DNA from: Thermofilum sp. NZ13 | Lineage (GTDB): Archaea; Thermoproteota; Thermoprotei; Thermofilales; Thermofilaceae | DNA length: 64,000 nt | Reading direction: 5' to 3' | Assembly: GCA_002855745.1 (NCBI GenBank) | Contig: NDWX01000002.1 | Coordinates: forward strand, 62,001 to 126,000 | In this document: in pieces, positions 43,336 through 52,084 of the stretch | Position numbering within the stretch: the stretch's first letter is position 1 | How the letters are laid out: the number at the start of each line of letters is the position of its first letter | Program-made: the position numbers and the translations under genes | The notes under the pieces: model-generated | Database searches by the model: none | Told to the model about the DNA's origin: nothing | The model's input: only the letters and a program-made list of their open reading frames with translations

Positions 43336-43806
43336 TTTACCTTCACTATAAACCTTCGTTTAGCATTAATAAGGTTGCAGTGAATATGAAAACTTTGAAA
43401 GTGGTCTCAAACTCAGTGTGATTTCCTTTCTTTCGACGCAGGCGCCAGGGTAAAAGGAAAGGAGATCAGATCGTCGCGAGGCTGTCATCTACCCCTCCAT
43501 GCAACTGGGACGGCGTCATCATCGCGAGGAGAAATGTTAACCGGTTATATAAACTCTAGCACAGTGCTCGAAGTGCGGGGTGCGAGGGACCCTAAAATGT
43601 GCCAGTCACAAGCATAGTAGATGTGAAAGAGGAGGTAAAGTTTAGCGCCCAAGCGCACATGGGTTCAGAAAAAGTTATCGACCCTCGCGAGAGAGCTAGA
43701 GCCGAGAGCTGATCCTGCGCAAAATAGAAAACATGGCATGACAGCTACAGGAGAAGGACGGCAAGCAGCCGCCCAACTGCGGCACTACCAGTATTTAAGG
43801 TGATCG
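43336..43806. other. gene-free gap upstream of cdc6, origin candidate
   Basis: A 471-bp stretch without a convincing gene. It holds AT-rich DNA near cdc6 and two TATA-like boxes (TTATATAAAC at 43546-43555, GTATTTAAGG at 43790-43799). I saw no clear ORB repeats. A short open frame from about 43560 to 43640 reads QCSKCGVRGTLKCASH, like the zinc ribbon of a TnpB protein, and may be a mobile-element scrap. The origin role is a guess from position only. Confidence 0.3.
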
Positions 43807-45018
43807 GTGTTGCTCAGGGATATTGCTAAGTGGTGGAGTAGGCTACCAGTTGCAGCAAAGAGGTATATAGTGTTCCAGGCTCTTACTGTACCAGTGCTCT
43901 TCGCGTGGATATTAGTGCCTTACCTCATGCTAGCAACTGGTTTAAGTGTAGCCGAAGCGGGTATCGTGTTGACGGCTGCCTCAGCTATAGCAACTGTAGT
44001 GAACGCCATCGTTGGCAGGGTTCTTGATAGAGCCGAGCCAGTAGTATTCATAGCAGTTATATCCCTTGTTGAGGGTGTAGCGTACTTTATCTACATGTAC
44101 GGGTTCTTGGCAAACATACTACTATTAATTGTTGTGGCAGCTGTTGTTGAGAGGCTGGCGAAAGGCTTCTATCCCGTATTTAAGGTCTACGAGTACGATG
44201 TCTACCCGGAGGAGTTTAGGGAGAAGGCTTTCGCCCTCCACAACCTGATCCCATATCTGGCACAGCTCGCGACGTACCCCTTGATAGGGTATGTGCTTGC
44301 AGTCTTGTCGGACAGCCTGTATGCTCAGATAACCTCTCTGGGTATGTTTGCCCTCGCGTCTACGGCGTTAGGGTTTCTCGCTCTCGCATGGCTTCCGAGA
44401 ATCGGTGTGAGAAGGATAGAAGTCTCTCAACTGCTACTTAGGAGGATGCCGGAAGCATTTATAAAAATGAGTCTAGCGATAATGGTCTTCGGTGTAGCTT
44501 TCGAACTCTGTCAGCCCCTAGTGGTGGCCAACCTCTTCATAGAAATAGCCGGAAACCCCCTTCTAGGTCTCGCCTACTACGAGACCTTTGCGGCGCTACC
44601 AGCCGTAATAGTCTCACCGTTAATACTACGTATTAATAGAAGGTACGGGGTGCTGTTGCTTGTATCGGGTATGGGCCTTATAGCCCTAGCAGATCTCCTA
44701 CTCGGCTTCTCCTACAAGGTTGAAATAGCCCTTCTAGCGGCTATGGCGGCCTCCGCCGGCTACGCGCTCGTGGACCCCTTCTTCATGGACGTATTATTCT
44801 CCACGATACCAAAGGAGTATAGGGGGTCACTGCTAGGCTCTCTCGCGGCTGTAAGGGGGCTTATAGGGATAGCAATGCCAGCTATAGCGGGATTTATAGC
44901 CGAGATAAACACCCACTTACCCTTCATACTAGCAGCCATTATAGTTACATTCACTGCGGGCTTAACACTGAGTGCTGCAAAACCATATTATAGATCTTTC
45001 AGCATTGCAGAATATTGA
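43807..45018 (+). CDS. MFS transporter, AT-richer than neighbours
   Basis: A 403-residue membrane protein with about 12 helices and major-facilitator features: GRVLDRAEPV as the loop 2-3 motif and an internal repeat of the plan in the second half. The charge pattern RRYGVLLLVSG begins the second half motif. Codon use differs from the flanking genes (many ATA, TTA, CTA and GTA codons), which suggests recent transfer. The start GTG 43807 has GGTGAT just before it and a TATA-like box only 10-15 bp up, so a later start cannot be ruled out. Substrate unknown. Confidence 0.75.
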   Translation: MLLRDIAKWWSRLPVAAKRYIVFQALTVPVLFAWILVPYLMLATGLSVAEAGIVLTAASAIATVVNAIVGRVLDRAEPVVFIAVISLVEGVAYFIYMYGFLANILLLIVVAAVVERLAKGFYPVFKVYEYDVYPEEFREKAFALHNLIPYLAQLATYPLIGYVLAVLSDSLYAQITSLGMFALASTALGFLALAWLPRIGVRRIEVSQLLLRRMPEAFIKMSLAIMVFGVAFELCQPLVVANLFIEIAGNPLLGLAYYETFAALPAVIVSPLILRINRRYGVLLLVSGMGLIALADLLLGFSYKVEIALLAAMAASAGYALVDPFFMDVLFSTIPKEYRGSLLGSLAAVRGLIGIAMPAIAGFIAEINTHLPFILAAIIVTFTAGLTLSAAKPYYRSFSIAEY

Positions 45019-45047
45019 GCTAGCCAAGCCCTAACAGGTGCCTTCTA

Positions 45048-45382
45048 TCAACTATCTTTGTGAATTAGCTCCTTAGCTTTTATGTGACCATAAAATGTGC
45101 TAGACTCAAGTCTTCCCGAAAAGCATATTCTCTTCGAGATCTCAGCTAGCGCGAGGAACTTTGCTGGGCGGAAGCCGCCCTCGCCCATCACTTTTCTCTC
45201 GTGGTAGATTAACTCCTCTCCCTTCCATAGCCTTAGGATCCCATTCTCGCGGATTGACAGAAAAGTGCATATCCAGACAAGGCAACCGCCCGCTATGAGT
45301 AAGCCGTGATCACCTGCTAGAGGGTTCTCAGACAGGTAAAGAGGGGTGTGCTGGACACGGCCCTAGAGGATGAAAAACCCAT
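45048..45382 (-). pseudogene. hypothetical gene, frameshifted or start-less
   Basis: The minus strand carries a 104-codon frame (45362-45048) with strongly protein-like content, such as AGDHGLLIAGGCLVWICTF, LWKGEELIYHERKVMGEGGF and RPAKFLALAEISKRI, yet it has no ATG, GTG or TTG near its front and follows a TAG. An ATG at 45382 opens a different frame (MGFSSSRAVSS) with a TATA-like GGTAAATATG just before it; one base lost or gained in the C-run near 45340 would join the two. I do not recognise the protein. It is either a recent pseudogene or uses an unusual start. Confidence 0.5.
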
Positions 45383-45411
45383 ATTTACCAGCTGGGTGTC
45401 TTGGTGAAAGT

Positions 45412-45693
45412 ATGAATGGAAAGTTCATGGTTGTAGCGGCTATCTCCGCCATAGCGATAGTTCTTTACTGGTCCCCGTTGCCTATAAACGTTGGCGAGTA
45501 TATTATTGGCGGTTACCCGTGGCTCGCGCCCGAGGAGTCGAGGCCGGCAATGATGCTCCTAGGCGCTCTCCTCGCAGCGATCTTCCTAGGCCTCACGGCT
45601 TTCATGTGGTTTGTAACGAAAAAGCTTGAGGAGATGCAGGACGAGGAGTATGCGGACGTGGGAGGGGGCTCCTCCCCCGGGTCTGAGTGGTAG
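45412..45693 (+). CDS. small two-helix membrane protein
   Basis: A 93-residue protein with two membrane helices (about residues 5-22 and 45-68), a short loop LPINVGEYIIGGYPWLAPEE between them, and an acidic, Gly/Ser-rich tail. The frame is open from 45370, but ATG 45412 has GGTGA five bases upstream and begins directly with a helix. I do not recognise the family. Its stop codon lies 5 bp before the ATG of the DUF354 gene, so the two are one operon. Confidence 0.6.
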   Translation: MNGKFMVVAAISAIAIVLYWSPLPINVGEYIIGGYPWLAPEESRPAMMLLGALLAAIFLGLTAFMWFVTKKLEEMQDEEYADVGGGSSPGSEW

Positions 45694-45698
45694 TTATC

Positions 45699-46748
45699 AT
45701 GAAGATCTGGGTCGAGGCCTTAACCCCTAAGCAGGTTCTCCTGTTTTCATACCTTCAGAGAGAGCTGAGCGGTGCAGAGGTTTTCCTAACAACGCGGGAC
45801 TACGACTTAAACGCCGCACTAGCATCGAGGCTGTGGAGTAAGTACTACATTGTGGGGCGCTATGGTGGCAGCACACCTCTTGCTAAGCTATATGAAAGCG
45901 CAAGCCGACAGAGGGCTCTCGCCAGGATAGTGTCGCACGAGAGGCCGGACGTGCACGTAACGTTCGTTTCGCCAGACTCAACTAGGGTGGCGTTCGCCCT
46001 CGGAATAAAAGCCATAACGTCCAGCGACTCCCCTCACTCGGACGCCGTCTCCAGGCTCGCGATCCCTCTCTCAAATAAGTTGGTCGTCCCGGAATTCCTC
46101 GCCAAGAGCTTCGAAGGATACAAAGCCCTCGTAGAGGTAGTCACGTTCAAAGGGCTTTTCGAGCTCGCGTGGCTACTCCGAGAGCAACCGGATCCAAAGG
46201 TGCCTTTAGAGCTCGGCCTTGAACCCTTCAACTACGTTGTCGTGCGCCCCGGCGAGCACAAAGCCTACTACTACCCCGACCCCGGTAGGGCTTTAACTAC
46301 CCCGCTGGCAGTATGCAAGTATGTACTCGAGCATACGGACCTTGATGTCGTGGTGTACCCTCGCTACCCTGACCAGGCGAGCTTATTCAGAAGGGCGTTA
46401 CGCCGGTGGGAAAACAGAGTAAAGATCCTCGAGAGGCCTGCTCATTTCGTAAGCCTCGAGTTTTATGCAAGGCTGGTCGTCAGCGGTGGGGGCACGATGG
46501 CTACTGAGGCGGCGCTAATGGGGACACCTGCGCTTTCAACATACCCCGGTGAGCTTGAAGTACACGAGTACATAAAAAGCAGAGGGTTCCCAATATTCAG
46601 AACCCCTCTCAACTCTAGGATCCTAAACTTTATACTCTCAAGAGGAGGGTCTGAGGCCGAGAGGAGAGCTTATCTGGAGAAAGCTCGATCAACCATGGAA
46701 GACCCCGTGAAAGTCTACGCTCGTGAGATACTAGAAACTGTGCGCTAG
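45699..46748 (+). CDS. DUF354 protein, glycosyltransferase-B-like fold
   Basis: A 349-residue archaeal DUF354 protein. It has the two-domain outline of UDP-GlcNAc 2-epimerase and GT-B transferases: an N-terminal MKIWVEALTPKQVLLFSYLQ, a domain switch near residue 170, and a C-terminal LVVSGGGTMATEAALMGTPA loop, which in the related enzymes holds the nucleotide. The catalytic role is not established for the family. ATG 45699 is preferred; GTG 45687 overlaps the upstream stop. In archaea the gene often lies near sugar genes, here near ribosomal and export genes. Confidence 0.75.
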   Translation: MKIWVEALTPKQVLLFSYLQRELSGAEVFLTTRDYDLNAALASRLWSKYYIVGRYGGSTPLAKLYESASRQRALARIVSHERPDVHVTFVSPDSTRVAFALGIKAITSSDSPHSDAVSRLAIPLSNKLVVPEFLAKSFEGYKALVEVVTFKGLFELAWLLREQPDPKVPLELGLEPFNYVVVRPGEHKAYYYPDPGRALTTPLAVCKYVLEHTDLDVVVYPRYPDQASLFRRALRRWENRVKILERPAHFVSLEFYARLVVSGGGTMATEAALMGTPALSTYPGELEVHEYIKSRGFPIFRTPLNSRILNFILSRGGSEAERRAYLEKARSTMEDPVKVYAREILETVR

Positions 46749-46826
46749 TGCTCGCCAGCTCATCCCTGGCCTCAGACGAAAGCTTTAAGTACTGTGTTTG
46801 TAAAAGCAAGATTCGCGGTGGAACGA

Positions 46827-47156
46827 ATGGAGTATGTATACGCGAGTCTGATCCTCTACCACGCAGGCCGGGAGATCACGGAAGAGAGTGTCAGAAGGAT
46901 CCTAGAGGCTGCAGGCGTGCAGGTTGACGAAGTGAGGTTGAAGGCGCTCGTAGCCTCCCTCAAGGAGGTCAACATAGAAGAGGCCATTAAGACAGCTGCT
47001 ATGCCTGTAGTGGCTGCTCCAGCCACGACCGCCGCCGCTACAGCCCCAGCTCCAAGCGCAGAGGGAAAGAAGGAGGAAGAGAAGAAGGAGGAGAAGAAGG
47101 AGGAGGCCCCAGAGGAGAGCATTGAAGAAGGCCTATCAGGTCTCTTCGGCTTTTAG
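46827..47156 (+). CDS. rpl12: ribosomal protein P1 (L12p)
   Basis: A 109-residue stalk protein of the large ribosomal subunit that recruits translation factors. The N-terminal helical dimer domain MEYVYASLILYHAGREI is followed by an Ala/Pro hinge (VVAAPATTAAATAPAPS), a charged EKKEEEKKEEKKEEA run, and the conserved tail GLSGLFGF that contacts elongation factors. Similarity starts at MEYVYA, so ATG 46827 is the start, not the frame opening at 46794. The usual L1-L10 partners are not next to it here. Confidence 0.96.
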   Translation: MEYVYASLILYHAGREITEESVRRILEAAGVQVDEVRLKALVASLKEVNIEEAIKTAAMPVVAAPATTAAATAPAPSAEGKKEEEKKEEKKEEAPEESIEEGLSGLFGF

Positions 47157-47851
47157 TGAAGGGAGCATTTTTGCCGGGTATCTTACCCTTCGCTGACCTA
47201 CTTCGAGAGCTTTTTGTGGTTTTAACTCTCGCCGTTGCAGGTTACACTGACTACAGGAAAAGGGAGGTTGACGACAAGGTCTGGGTCGTCGGTTCCTTAG
47301 CCACAGCTCCCCTCCTCGCAGCCACCCTGGCATCCCTAAGGCTGGACTTATACTTGGTTTCTCTCACGCTAGCCGCTTCCCTGGCGCTCTTCGTGTGGAA
47401 GTTTAAGCTCATGGGAGAGGCTGATGCCATCGCCCTGGCCTTCGTGGGATTGGCAGAGCCCCCTTCCGCCACGAGCATTTTAACGCTCATCCCGCTGGCA
47501 ACGATAGTTACGCTAGCGGGGTTAGCTTCACTACTCTATGCTCTCTACAATGTTGCTCTGAACATTGCGAAAAAGCCCCGTTTTGATGGAGAAACCTCGC
47601 TTTTGAGGAGGCTGGTGATGCTGGCGACTATGCGCTACGTAAACCTTGAGGAGTACCGCCGGAGAAGTTACATGTACGCACCGGTTCAGGGCCTGGAGGC
47701 ATCCTCGCTCATCCGTGTACCCGAGGGGGAGGCTCCGCCCCTGAGCGAGGAATTCTGGGCGGTTGTAGGGCTCCCCTACGTAACCCTACTTGCGGTAGGC
47801 TATCTTCTCTACCTAGCTTTAAAGCATGGCTCCGCGCTTCTGAGTGTTTAA
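47156..47851 (+). CDS. A24-type prepilin peptidase-like protein
   Basis: A 231-residue polytopic membrane protein. The first catalytic Asp is in AGYTDYRKREVDD near residue 36 and the second in LMGEADAIALAFVG near residue 92, the GxxD form of the GxGD motif. The order and spacing fit archaeal type IV prepilin peptidases (FlaK/PibD family), which trim pilin and archaellin precursors in the membrane. A large cytoplasmic loop follows the fourth helix. The start codon lies on the last base of rpl12, so it is co-transcribed with a ribosomal gene. No pilin genes in the window. Confidence 0.78.
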   Translation: MKGAFLPGILPFADLLRELFVVLTLAVAGYTDYRKREVDDKVWVVGSLATAPLLAATLASLRLDLYLVSLTLAASLALFVWKFKLMGEADAIALAFVGLAEPPSATSILTLIPLATIVTLAGLASLLYALYNVALNIAKKPRFDGETSLLRRLVMLATMRYVNLEEYRRRSYMYAPVQGLEASSLIRVPEGEAPPLSEEFWAVVGLPYVTLLAVGYLLYLALKHGSALLSV

Positions 47852-48719
47852 GGCAACACGTATAATTACCACGAGCCGCTATTTCCGCAACGTGTACGCT
47901 TTCGAGGAGGCTGCAGTGAACTTTGCGGCGGGGATAGCACTCGGCATCCCACTGGGCTTGGTCGCGTATAAGCTGAAGTACCTCGATAAAAGGGCAACTG
48001 CAGTCAGCATACTGTTATCAGGGCTATACTTCACGGGCGGGGTTGGCCTCTACCTGCCGTCTCTAGCGTTCTTCTTCTCTTCCTCGCTAGCCACGCGCCT
48101 CGCCTATGCTTCGAAAAAGAGTAAAGGAGCGGCGGAGAGAGAGGAAGGTAGGTCGGCGAGCCAGGTAATCGGCGCTGGCCTCGTTGCGGCGGTTCTGACA
48201 GCTATGTACGGCATCCTCGCAGACCACCGAGATAAGCTGCTGGTGCCCACCCTGGCTGTGCTTGCATCCTCCAACGCCGACACGTGGGCGGCGGAGGTGG
48301 GTGCACTCTACCGCGGGAAGCCGAGGCTGATCACGAGACCCGGCATCGAGGTGGAGCCGGGGACCTCGGGTGGCGTGACGCCTCTCGGCGCTCTTGGGGC
48401 GGTTTCCGGCTCAGCAGTGGTGGGGCTTGTGGCGCTGTTAGAGAGCGCATTGGGGATTCTGCCCTTGAGCGCCGCGCTTATACCGCAGATTGTTTTGCTG
48501 GGCTGGCTCGGGGAGGTCTTCGACAGCGTAATAGGTGCTACTTTACAAGTTAAGTACTACTGTCCCCGGTGCCGGACTCTGACGGATAAGCCTGTGCACC
48601 TTTGCGGCGAGAAAACAGTAAGAGTCGGTGGGCTGTCGTGGGTAACGAACGAGATCACGAATCTGCTGGCAACCGGGATCGTCGCGTTGCTTGGATTAGT
48701 CCTACAAACTTTATTATAG
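47844..48719 (+). CDS. DUF92 membrane protein (VTE6-like)
   Basis: A 291-residue membrane protein with about seven helices. The motifs ASSNADTWAAEVGALY and GTSGGVTPLGALGAVSG are diagnostic of the DUF92/TIGR00297 family. The plant member VTE6 is a phytyl-phosphate kinase, so a role in isoprenoid phosphate salvage is possible. A cytoplasmic Cys pair CPRCRTLTDKPVHLCG resembles a small zinc loop. The GTG start overlaps the prepilin peptidase stop by 8 bp. Confidence 0.8.
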   Translation: MFKATRIITTSRYFRNVYAFEEAAVNFAAGIALGIPLGLVAYKLKYLDKRATAVSILLSGLYFTGGVGLYLPSLAFFFSSSLATRLAYASKKSKGAAEREEGRSASQVIGAGLVAAVLTAMYGILADHRDKLLVPTLAVLASSNADTWAAEVGALYRGKPRLITRPGIEVEPGTSGGVTPLGALGAVSGSAVVGLVALLESALGILPLSAALIPQIVLLGWLGEVFDSVIGATLQVKYYCPRCRTLTDKPVHLCGEKTVRVGGLSWVTNEITNLLATGIVALLGLVLQTLL

Positions 48720-48742
48720 CCTTTTGAGGAGATCATACGGCG

Positions 48743-49966
48743 ATGACGCGCGCTCGCCTAGCACTTTCAGTCCTGGCGGTTATTCTCCTCACGCTTCCGT
48801 GCCTCAGCGCCCAGCCTGCAAGCGTGGTGGTAGTCGAGGTTTACGGGAACATCGATGAGGGTAAAGTGTATCTCCTGAGAAAGGCGGCCTACCGAGCCGA
48901 GGGCGGAGCGCTGCTGGTCGTGATCAACAGCTATGGCGGCTACCTCAAGTCAATGGACGAAATGATCTCCATTGTTAAAGGCTGCAACTGCAGGGTTATA
49001 GCATGGGTGCCTCCGGGCGCTAAAGCAGTCTCCGCGGCGACCGGAGTCGCGTTGGCCGCAGGCAAGCTGTACCTGGGTGAGGGAGCTGTAATAGGGGCGT
49101 GTAAACCCGTCCCGGCCGACGAGAAGGTAGAGTCCTACATGGTTTCTAGGATTAAGAGCCTGCTAGAGGAGAAGGGCGTAGCCGGATCGGCAGATATTGC
49201 TGAGAAACTCGTACTGGAAAGCAAGGCTCTCACGACCAACGAGGCTGTAGCGGCAGGTATAGCTAATGGTGTAGCCAACCTGTTAACAGAGGTTCTGAGG
49301 CTCGAGGGGCTAGAGCACGCTGCTCTCGAGTACGTTGGTGGAGACGTCGTTAGCGACGCCCTCTCGCTCGTAATGGATCCCGGGGTCGCTATCCTCTTCA
49401 TGATACTCGGTGCGCTTCTTATAGCTCTCGAGTTCCACGTCACGGGATTCCAGGGGTGGGGTGTGCTGGGGGCCGTACTGGTGCTCCTAGCCCTTTACAC
49501 TTTCGGCGTCGTTGGAGTGAACCTACTGGTATTCGTCTTAGCGGTCACGGGTACGGCCCTCATACTGGTAGAGCTCCTTAAACCGGGAGTACAGCTTTTC
49601 GGTATTAGCGGCGCCGCTCTTGTAATGCTCGCCTTGCTCATTGAGTACTACGCACAGCCCTACGTAGCACCCACTGCCTCGACGATAGCAATTGTTGCAA
49701 TCCTCGGTGCCTCCATTGCTTTCGTCGGATTCATAATACTCAAGGCCTCTGAGGCATTAAGGATGAAAACCCTAAGTGTGGAGGAGAGGCTTCTCGGTAA
49801 AGTTGGAGTCGCTAAAACGGAGATTAAACCCGGTAAAAGGGGGGTCGTGCTCGTGGAGAGCGAGGAATGGACCGCTGAGAGCGAGGAAGAGATACACGCC
49901 GGTGAGAAAGTTACCGTTGTAGGTCTCGAGGGGCTGGTAGTAAAAGTTCGGCGCGTGAAAAATTAA
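48743..49966 (+). CDS. NfeD-family membrane serine protease
   Basis: A 407-residue ClpP-class membrane protease. Signal peptide (residues 1-24, ending LSAQ), a protease domain with oxyanion loop NSYGGYLKS and nucleophile Ser in PGAKAVSAATGVALAAG near residue 97, four membrane helices (about 205-345), and a C-terminal OB-fold (VEERLLGKVGVAKTEIKPGK). Archaeal relatives such as the PH1510 protease cleave the C-terminus of the stomatin encoded next door; the same stomatin gene lies 35 bp downstream here. The catalytic Lys is likely in the LVLESKALTTNEAV helix. Confidence 0.88.
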   Translation: MTRARLALSVLAVILLTLPCLSAQPASVVVVEVYGNIDEGKVYLLRKAAYRAEGGALLVVINSYGGYLKSMDEMISIVKGCNCRVIAWVPPGAKAVSAATGVALAAGKLYLGEGAVIGACKPVPADEKVESYMVSRIKSLLEEKGVAGSADIAEKLVLESKALTTNEAVAAGIANGVANLLTEVLRLEGLEHAALEYVGGDVVSDALSLVMDPGVAILFMILGALLIALEFHVTGFQGWGVLGAVLVLLALYTFGVVGVNLLVFVLAVTGTALILVELLKPGVQLFGISGAALVMLALLIEYYAQPYVAPTASTIAIVAILGASIAFVGFIILKASEALRMKTLSVEERLLGKVGVAKTEIKPGKRGVVLVESEEWTAESEEEIHAGEKVTVVGLEGLVVKVRRVKN

Positions 49967-50001
49967 TAGGAAACCCCGCGGTGTAAATCAACGATTTAGA
50001 G

Positions 50002-50877
50002 ATGGATCCCGTAACCCTGTTCCTAATATTCATAGCGCTTCTCGTCTTCGCCAGCGTGATAGCTAGCAGCGTAAGAGTCGTCCCGGAGTACCAGCGGATC
50101 GTCGTGTTGAGGCTCGGGCGCGTGGTGAAGGTGGCGGGGCCTGGGATAGTGATCTTGATACCCTTCATCGACAAGGGAGTAGTTGTAGACCTCAGAGAGC
50201 AGTACATTGAGGTCACTAAGCAGACGTGTATAACAAAGGATAACGCTCCGGTCGACATAGACTTCCTGATATACTTCCGGGTTATCGACCCTAAGAAGAG
50301 TGTAGTGGAAGTCTCGGATTTCAGGGGCGCGGCCATTGGAATTGCGACGACAACCCTCAGAGCTGTGGTGGGAGATATAGACCTTGACCAGGTGCTCGCT
50401 AAGCGCGAGTACATCAACGAGGTCCTCAGGGAGAAGCTCGACGAGGTAACGGCAAGGTGGGGTGTTAAGGTCACTGCGGTGGAGATTAGGGAGATCATTC
50501 CACCCCGAGAAGTCCAGGAGGCTATGATCAAGCAGATGAGCGCAGAGAGGAACAGGCGGGCGATGGTGACGGAGGCGGAGGGCAAGCGGGAGGCCGCGGT
50601 GAGGGTGGCCCAGGGCGAGAAGGAGGCGCTGATACTCAAGGCCGAGGGTGAAAAGCAGGCCGCAATACTGAGAGCCGAGGGCCAAGCTCTCGCCCTCAGG
50701 TATGTGGACGAGGAGGCTAGGAAGCTGGATCCGAAGACCATGTTGCTCCAGTACCTGACGGCTCTGCAGTCTATAGCCTCATCGCCGTCCACCAAAATAG
50801 TTCTACCCATGGAGCTCTTCAGGCTTCTAAGCCCACTTAAAGAGTTTGTAGATGAGTACTTGCAAAAGAAAGAGTAG
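50002..50877 (+). CDS. stomatin/SPFH (Band 7) protein
   Basis: A 291-residue SPFH protein: one N-terminal membrane helix (residues 5-25), the Band 7 domain from VVPEYQRIVVLRLGRVVKVA, with GPGIVILIPFIDKG, and a long coiled coil rich in Glu, Lys and Ala (EAEGKREAAVRVAQGEKEAL, near residue 195). It forms ring-like membrane assemblies. It follows the NfeD protease gene, its likely processing enzyme, in the standard order. The C-terminus (LLSPLKEFVDEYLQKKE) is short. Confidence 0.93.
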   Translation: MDPVTLFLIFIALLVFASVIASSVRVVPEYQRIVVLRLGRVVKVAGPGIVILIPFIDKGVVVDLREQYIEVTKQTCITKDNAPVDIDFLIYFRVIDPKKSVVEVSDFRGAAIGIATTTLRAVVGDIDLDQVLAKREYINEVLREKLDEVTARWGVKVTAVEIREIIPPREVQEAMIKQMSAERNRRAMVTEAEGKREAAVRVAQGEKEALILKAEGEKQAAILRAEGQALALRYVDEEARKLDPKTMLLQYLTALQSIASSPSTKIVLPMELFRLLSPLKEFVDEYLQKKE

Positions 50878-50885
50878 AAAATATC

Positions 50886-51569
50886 TTATTCTTCTTTTAC
50901 TACTTCACCCAGAACGCTACCTTCTACACTAGCTTTACCGCGCATCCTCACCATTTTCGCGTTGATAACGCCCCGAACAACCACGTCCTCGAGGATTACT
51001 TCCTGAGCGTTGATCTCACTAACCTCTAGTACGCGTGTAGTTTTACGTAACCTGAGCAGGTTGAGTAAAGACAGCTCACGCCTGGTTCCACCTTTAACCT
51101 CGACTAAGCCAGCCTTGATCACCCTAGCCCTCGACTCATCGGAGAGTCTTAGGCTCACTTCATCCCCCGTAATGTCGTCCTGGACGTTGAAAGACCCGTT
51201 GATTCGCACACGTTTACCCGCTACTCCTAGCGCTTTGAGCGCACCTGCGACTTTCACTTCTTCCGCGTCAATCCTCCCTTCAACCCTAACAGCACCAGCT
51301 ACGTGGAATAAAACCGATTTCACGTTGCCTCGGACTATTACGGCACCAGCGAACTTCACCTCCCGAGCTGCTATACCCCCGTTGAAGGCGGCAGACCCCG
51401 ATGCTTTCACGGTGTCTGCTTCGATGTCTCCCTCTACTCTGCCTGCACCGCTTATAGCGACTTCCCTATAATAGCCTCCGCTAGCCACACCAGCGCCTCT
51501 CACTCTCAGCCGCTTTCCACCTCTCTTGGATCTAAGCTCAGCCTCGTAGAGATCTAGCAAGTCGCTCAT
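50886..51569 (-). CDS. bactofilin-like beta-helix protein
   Basis: A 227-residue protein built from short repeated strands at about 15-20-residue spacing (for example AISGAGRVEGDIEADTVKAS, FAGAVIVRGNV, VAGAVRVEGRIDAEEVKVAG, VVRGVINAKMVRMRGKASVE). This is the beta-helix pattern of bactofilins and related polymer-forming cytoskeletal proteins. The first 20 residues are polar, as in bactofilin tails that touch the membrane. It is the last gene of a four-gene operon with an ArsR regulator, a two-helix membrane protein and a 44-residue protein, so it may form a polymer on the membrane under regulated expression. Confidence 0.65.
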   Translation of the reverse strand: MSDLLDLYEAELRSKRGGKRLRVRGAGVASGGYYREVAISGAGRVEGDIEADTVKASGSAAFNGGIAAREVKFAGAVIVRGNVKSVLFHVAGAVRVEGRIDAEEVKVAGALKALGVAGKRVRINGSFNVQDDITGDEVSLRLSDESRARVIKAGLVEVKGGTRRELSLLNLLRLRKTTRVLEVSEINAQEVILEDVVVRGVINAKMVRMRGKASVEGSVLGEVVKEE

Positions 51570-51704
51570 CTAAGTAACACCCGCCTGCTTGAAAATCGTC
51601 TTTATCTCCTCCAAGAGGGACCTGATCTCCTTGAGCCTCTTCAGGAGCATTTCTTCCACTTCCTCGTCGCTAACCTCCGCATACTTGAGCTTCTCTGCAC
51701 TCAA
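51570..51704 (-). CDS. 44-residue coiled-coil protein
   Basis: A small gene missed by length filters. It starts at a TTG that overlaps the stop of the upstream membrane-protein gene (TTGA) and stops directly next to the ATG of the bactofilin-like gene, with no spacer. The product is helical and highly charged (EEVEEMLLKRLKEIRSLLEE), with a heptad pattern that fits a coiled coil. It could pair with the coiled tail of the membrane protein. Tight fit between both neighbours is the main evidence that it is real. Confidence 0.6.
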   Translation of the reverse strand: MSAEKLKYAEVSDEEVEEMLLKRLKEIRSLLEEIKTIFKQAGVT

Positions 51705-52084
51705 ACCCCCATCCCCTCCTTCAGAATGTCTCTTATCTCCTCCAACTCTTTTTTAATCGCGTCCAGCTCTTCTAGCATAGCCCTCTGTCTAGCACGGTAG
51801 ACGGTCAGCTTCTCCTCCATCTCTCTGAGCCTAATAGCGTAAGACGTTTCACTGCGCTCCTCGCTCTCCGCGAAGGGTAGAACTACTGTGAAAACTAAGG
51901 CGAAAAATCCCAGCGCCGCGCCCGCAATAACGCTCACAACAGCAATGACGCCTCCAAAGATCGGGTCCAGAGATTTAGCCGACACCCCCTCCACTATCTT
52001 GAGCGGCACGTAGAAGCCAAGCAGGGCGGCGAGTAGCAGGGATAATATCATTGCTAAGGCACTGCTAGCCTTCAAGCTCCTCAC
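51701..52084 (-). CDS. two-helix membrane protein with coiled tail
   Basis: A 127-residue protein with two membrane helices (residues 8-30 and 45-70) joined by a short loop, then a cytoplasmic coiled coil (RLREMEEKLTVYRARQRAML, residues 84-120). The GTG start overlaps the ArsR gene by 20 bp. I do not recognise the family. By its place between a regulator and a bactofilin-like gene it may anchor the polymer in the membrane. Confidence 0.6.
   Translation of the reverse strand: MRSLKASSALAMILSLLLAALLGFYVPLKIVEGVSAKSLDPIFGGVIAVVSVIAGAALGFFALVFTVVLPFAESEERSETSYAIRLREMEEKLTVYRARQRAMLEELDAIKKELEEIRDILKEGMGV

Noticed and set aside
43560-43640. TnpB zinc-ribbon scrap reading QCSKCGVRGTLKCASH
   Set aside because: Too short and isolated to call a gene or pseudogene with confidence; mentioned only as possible debris.
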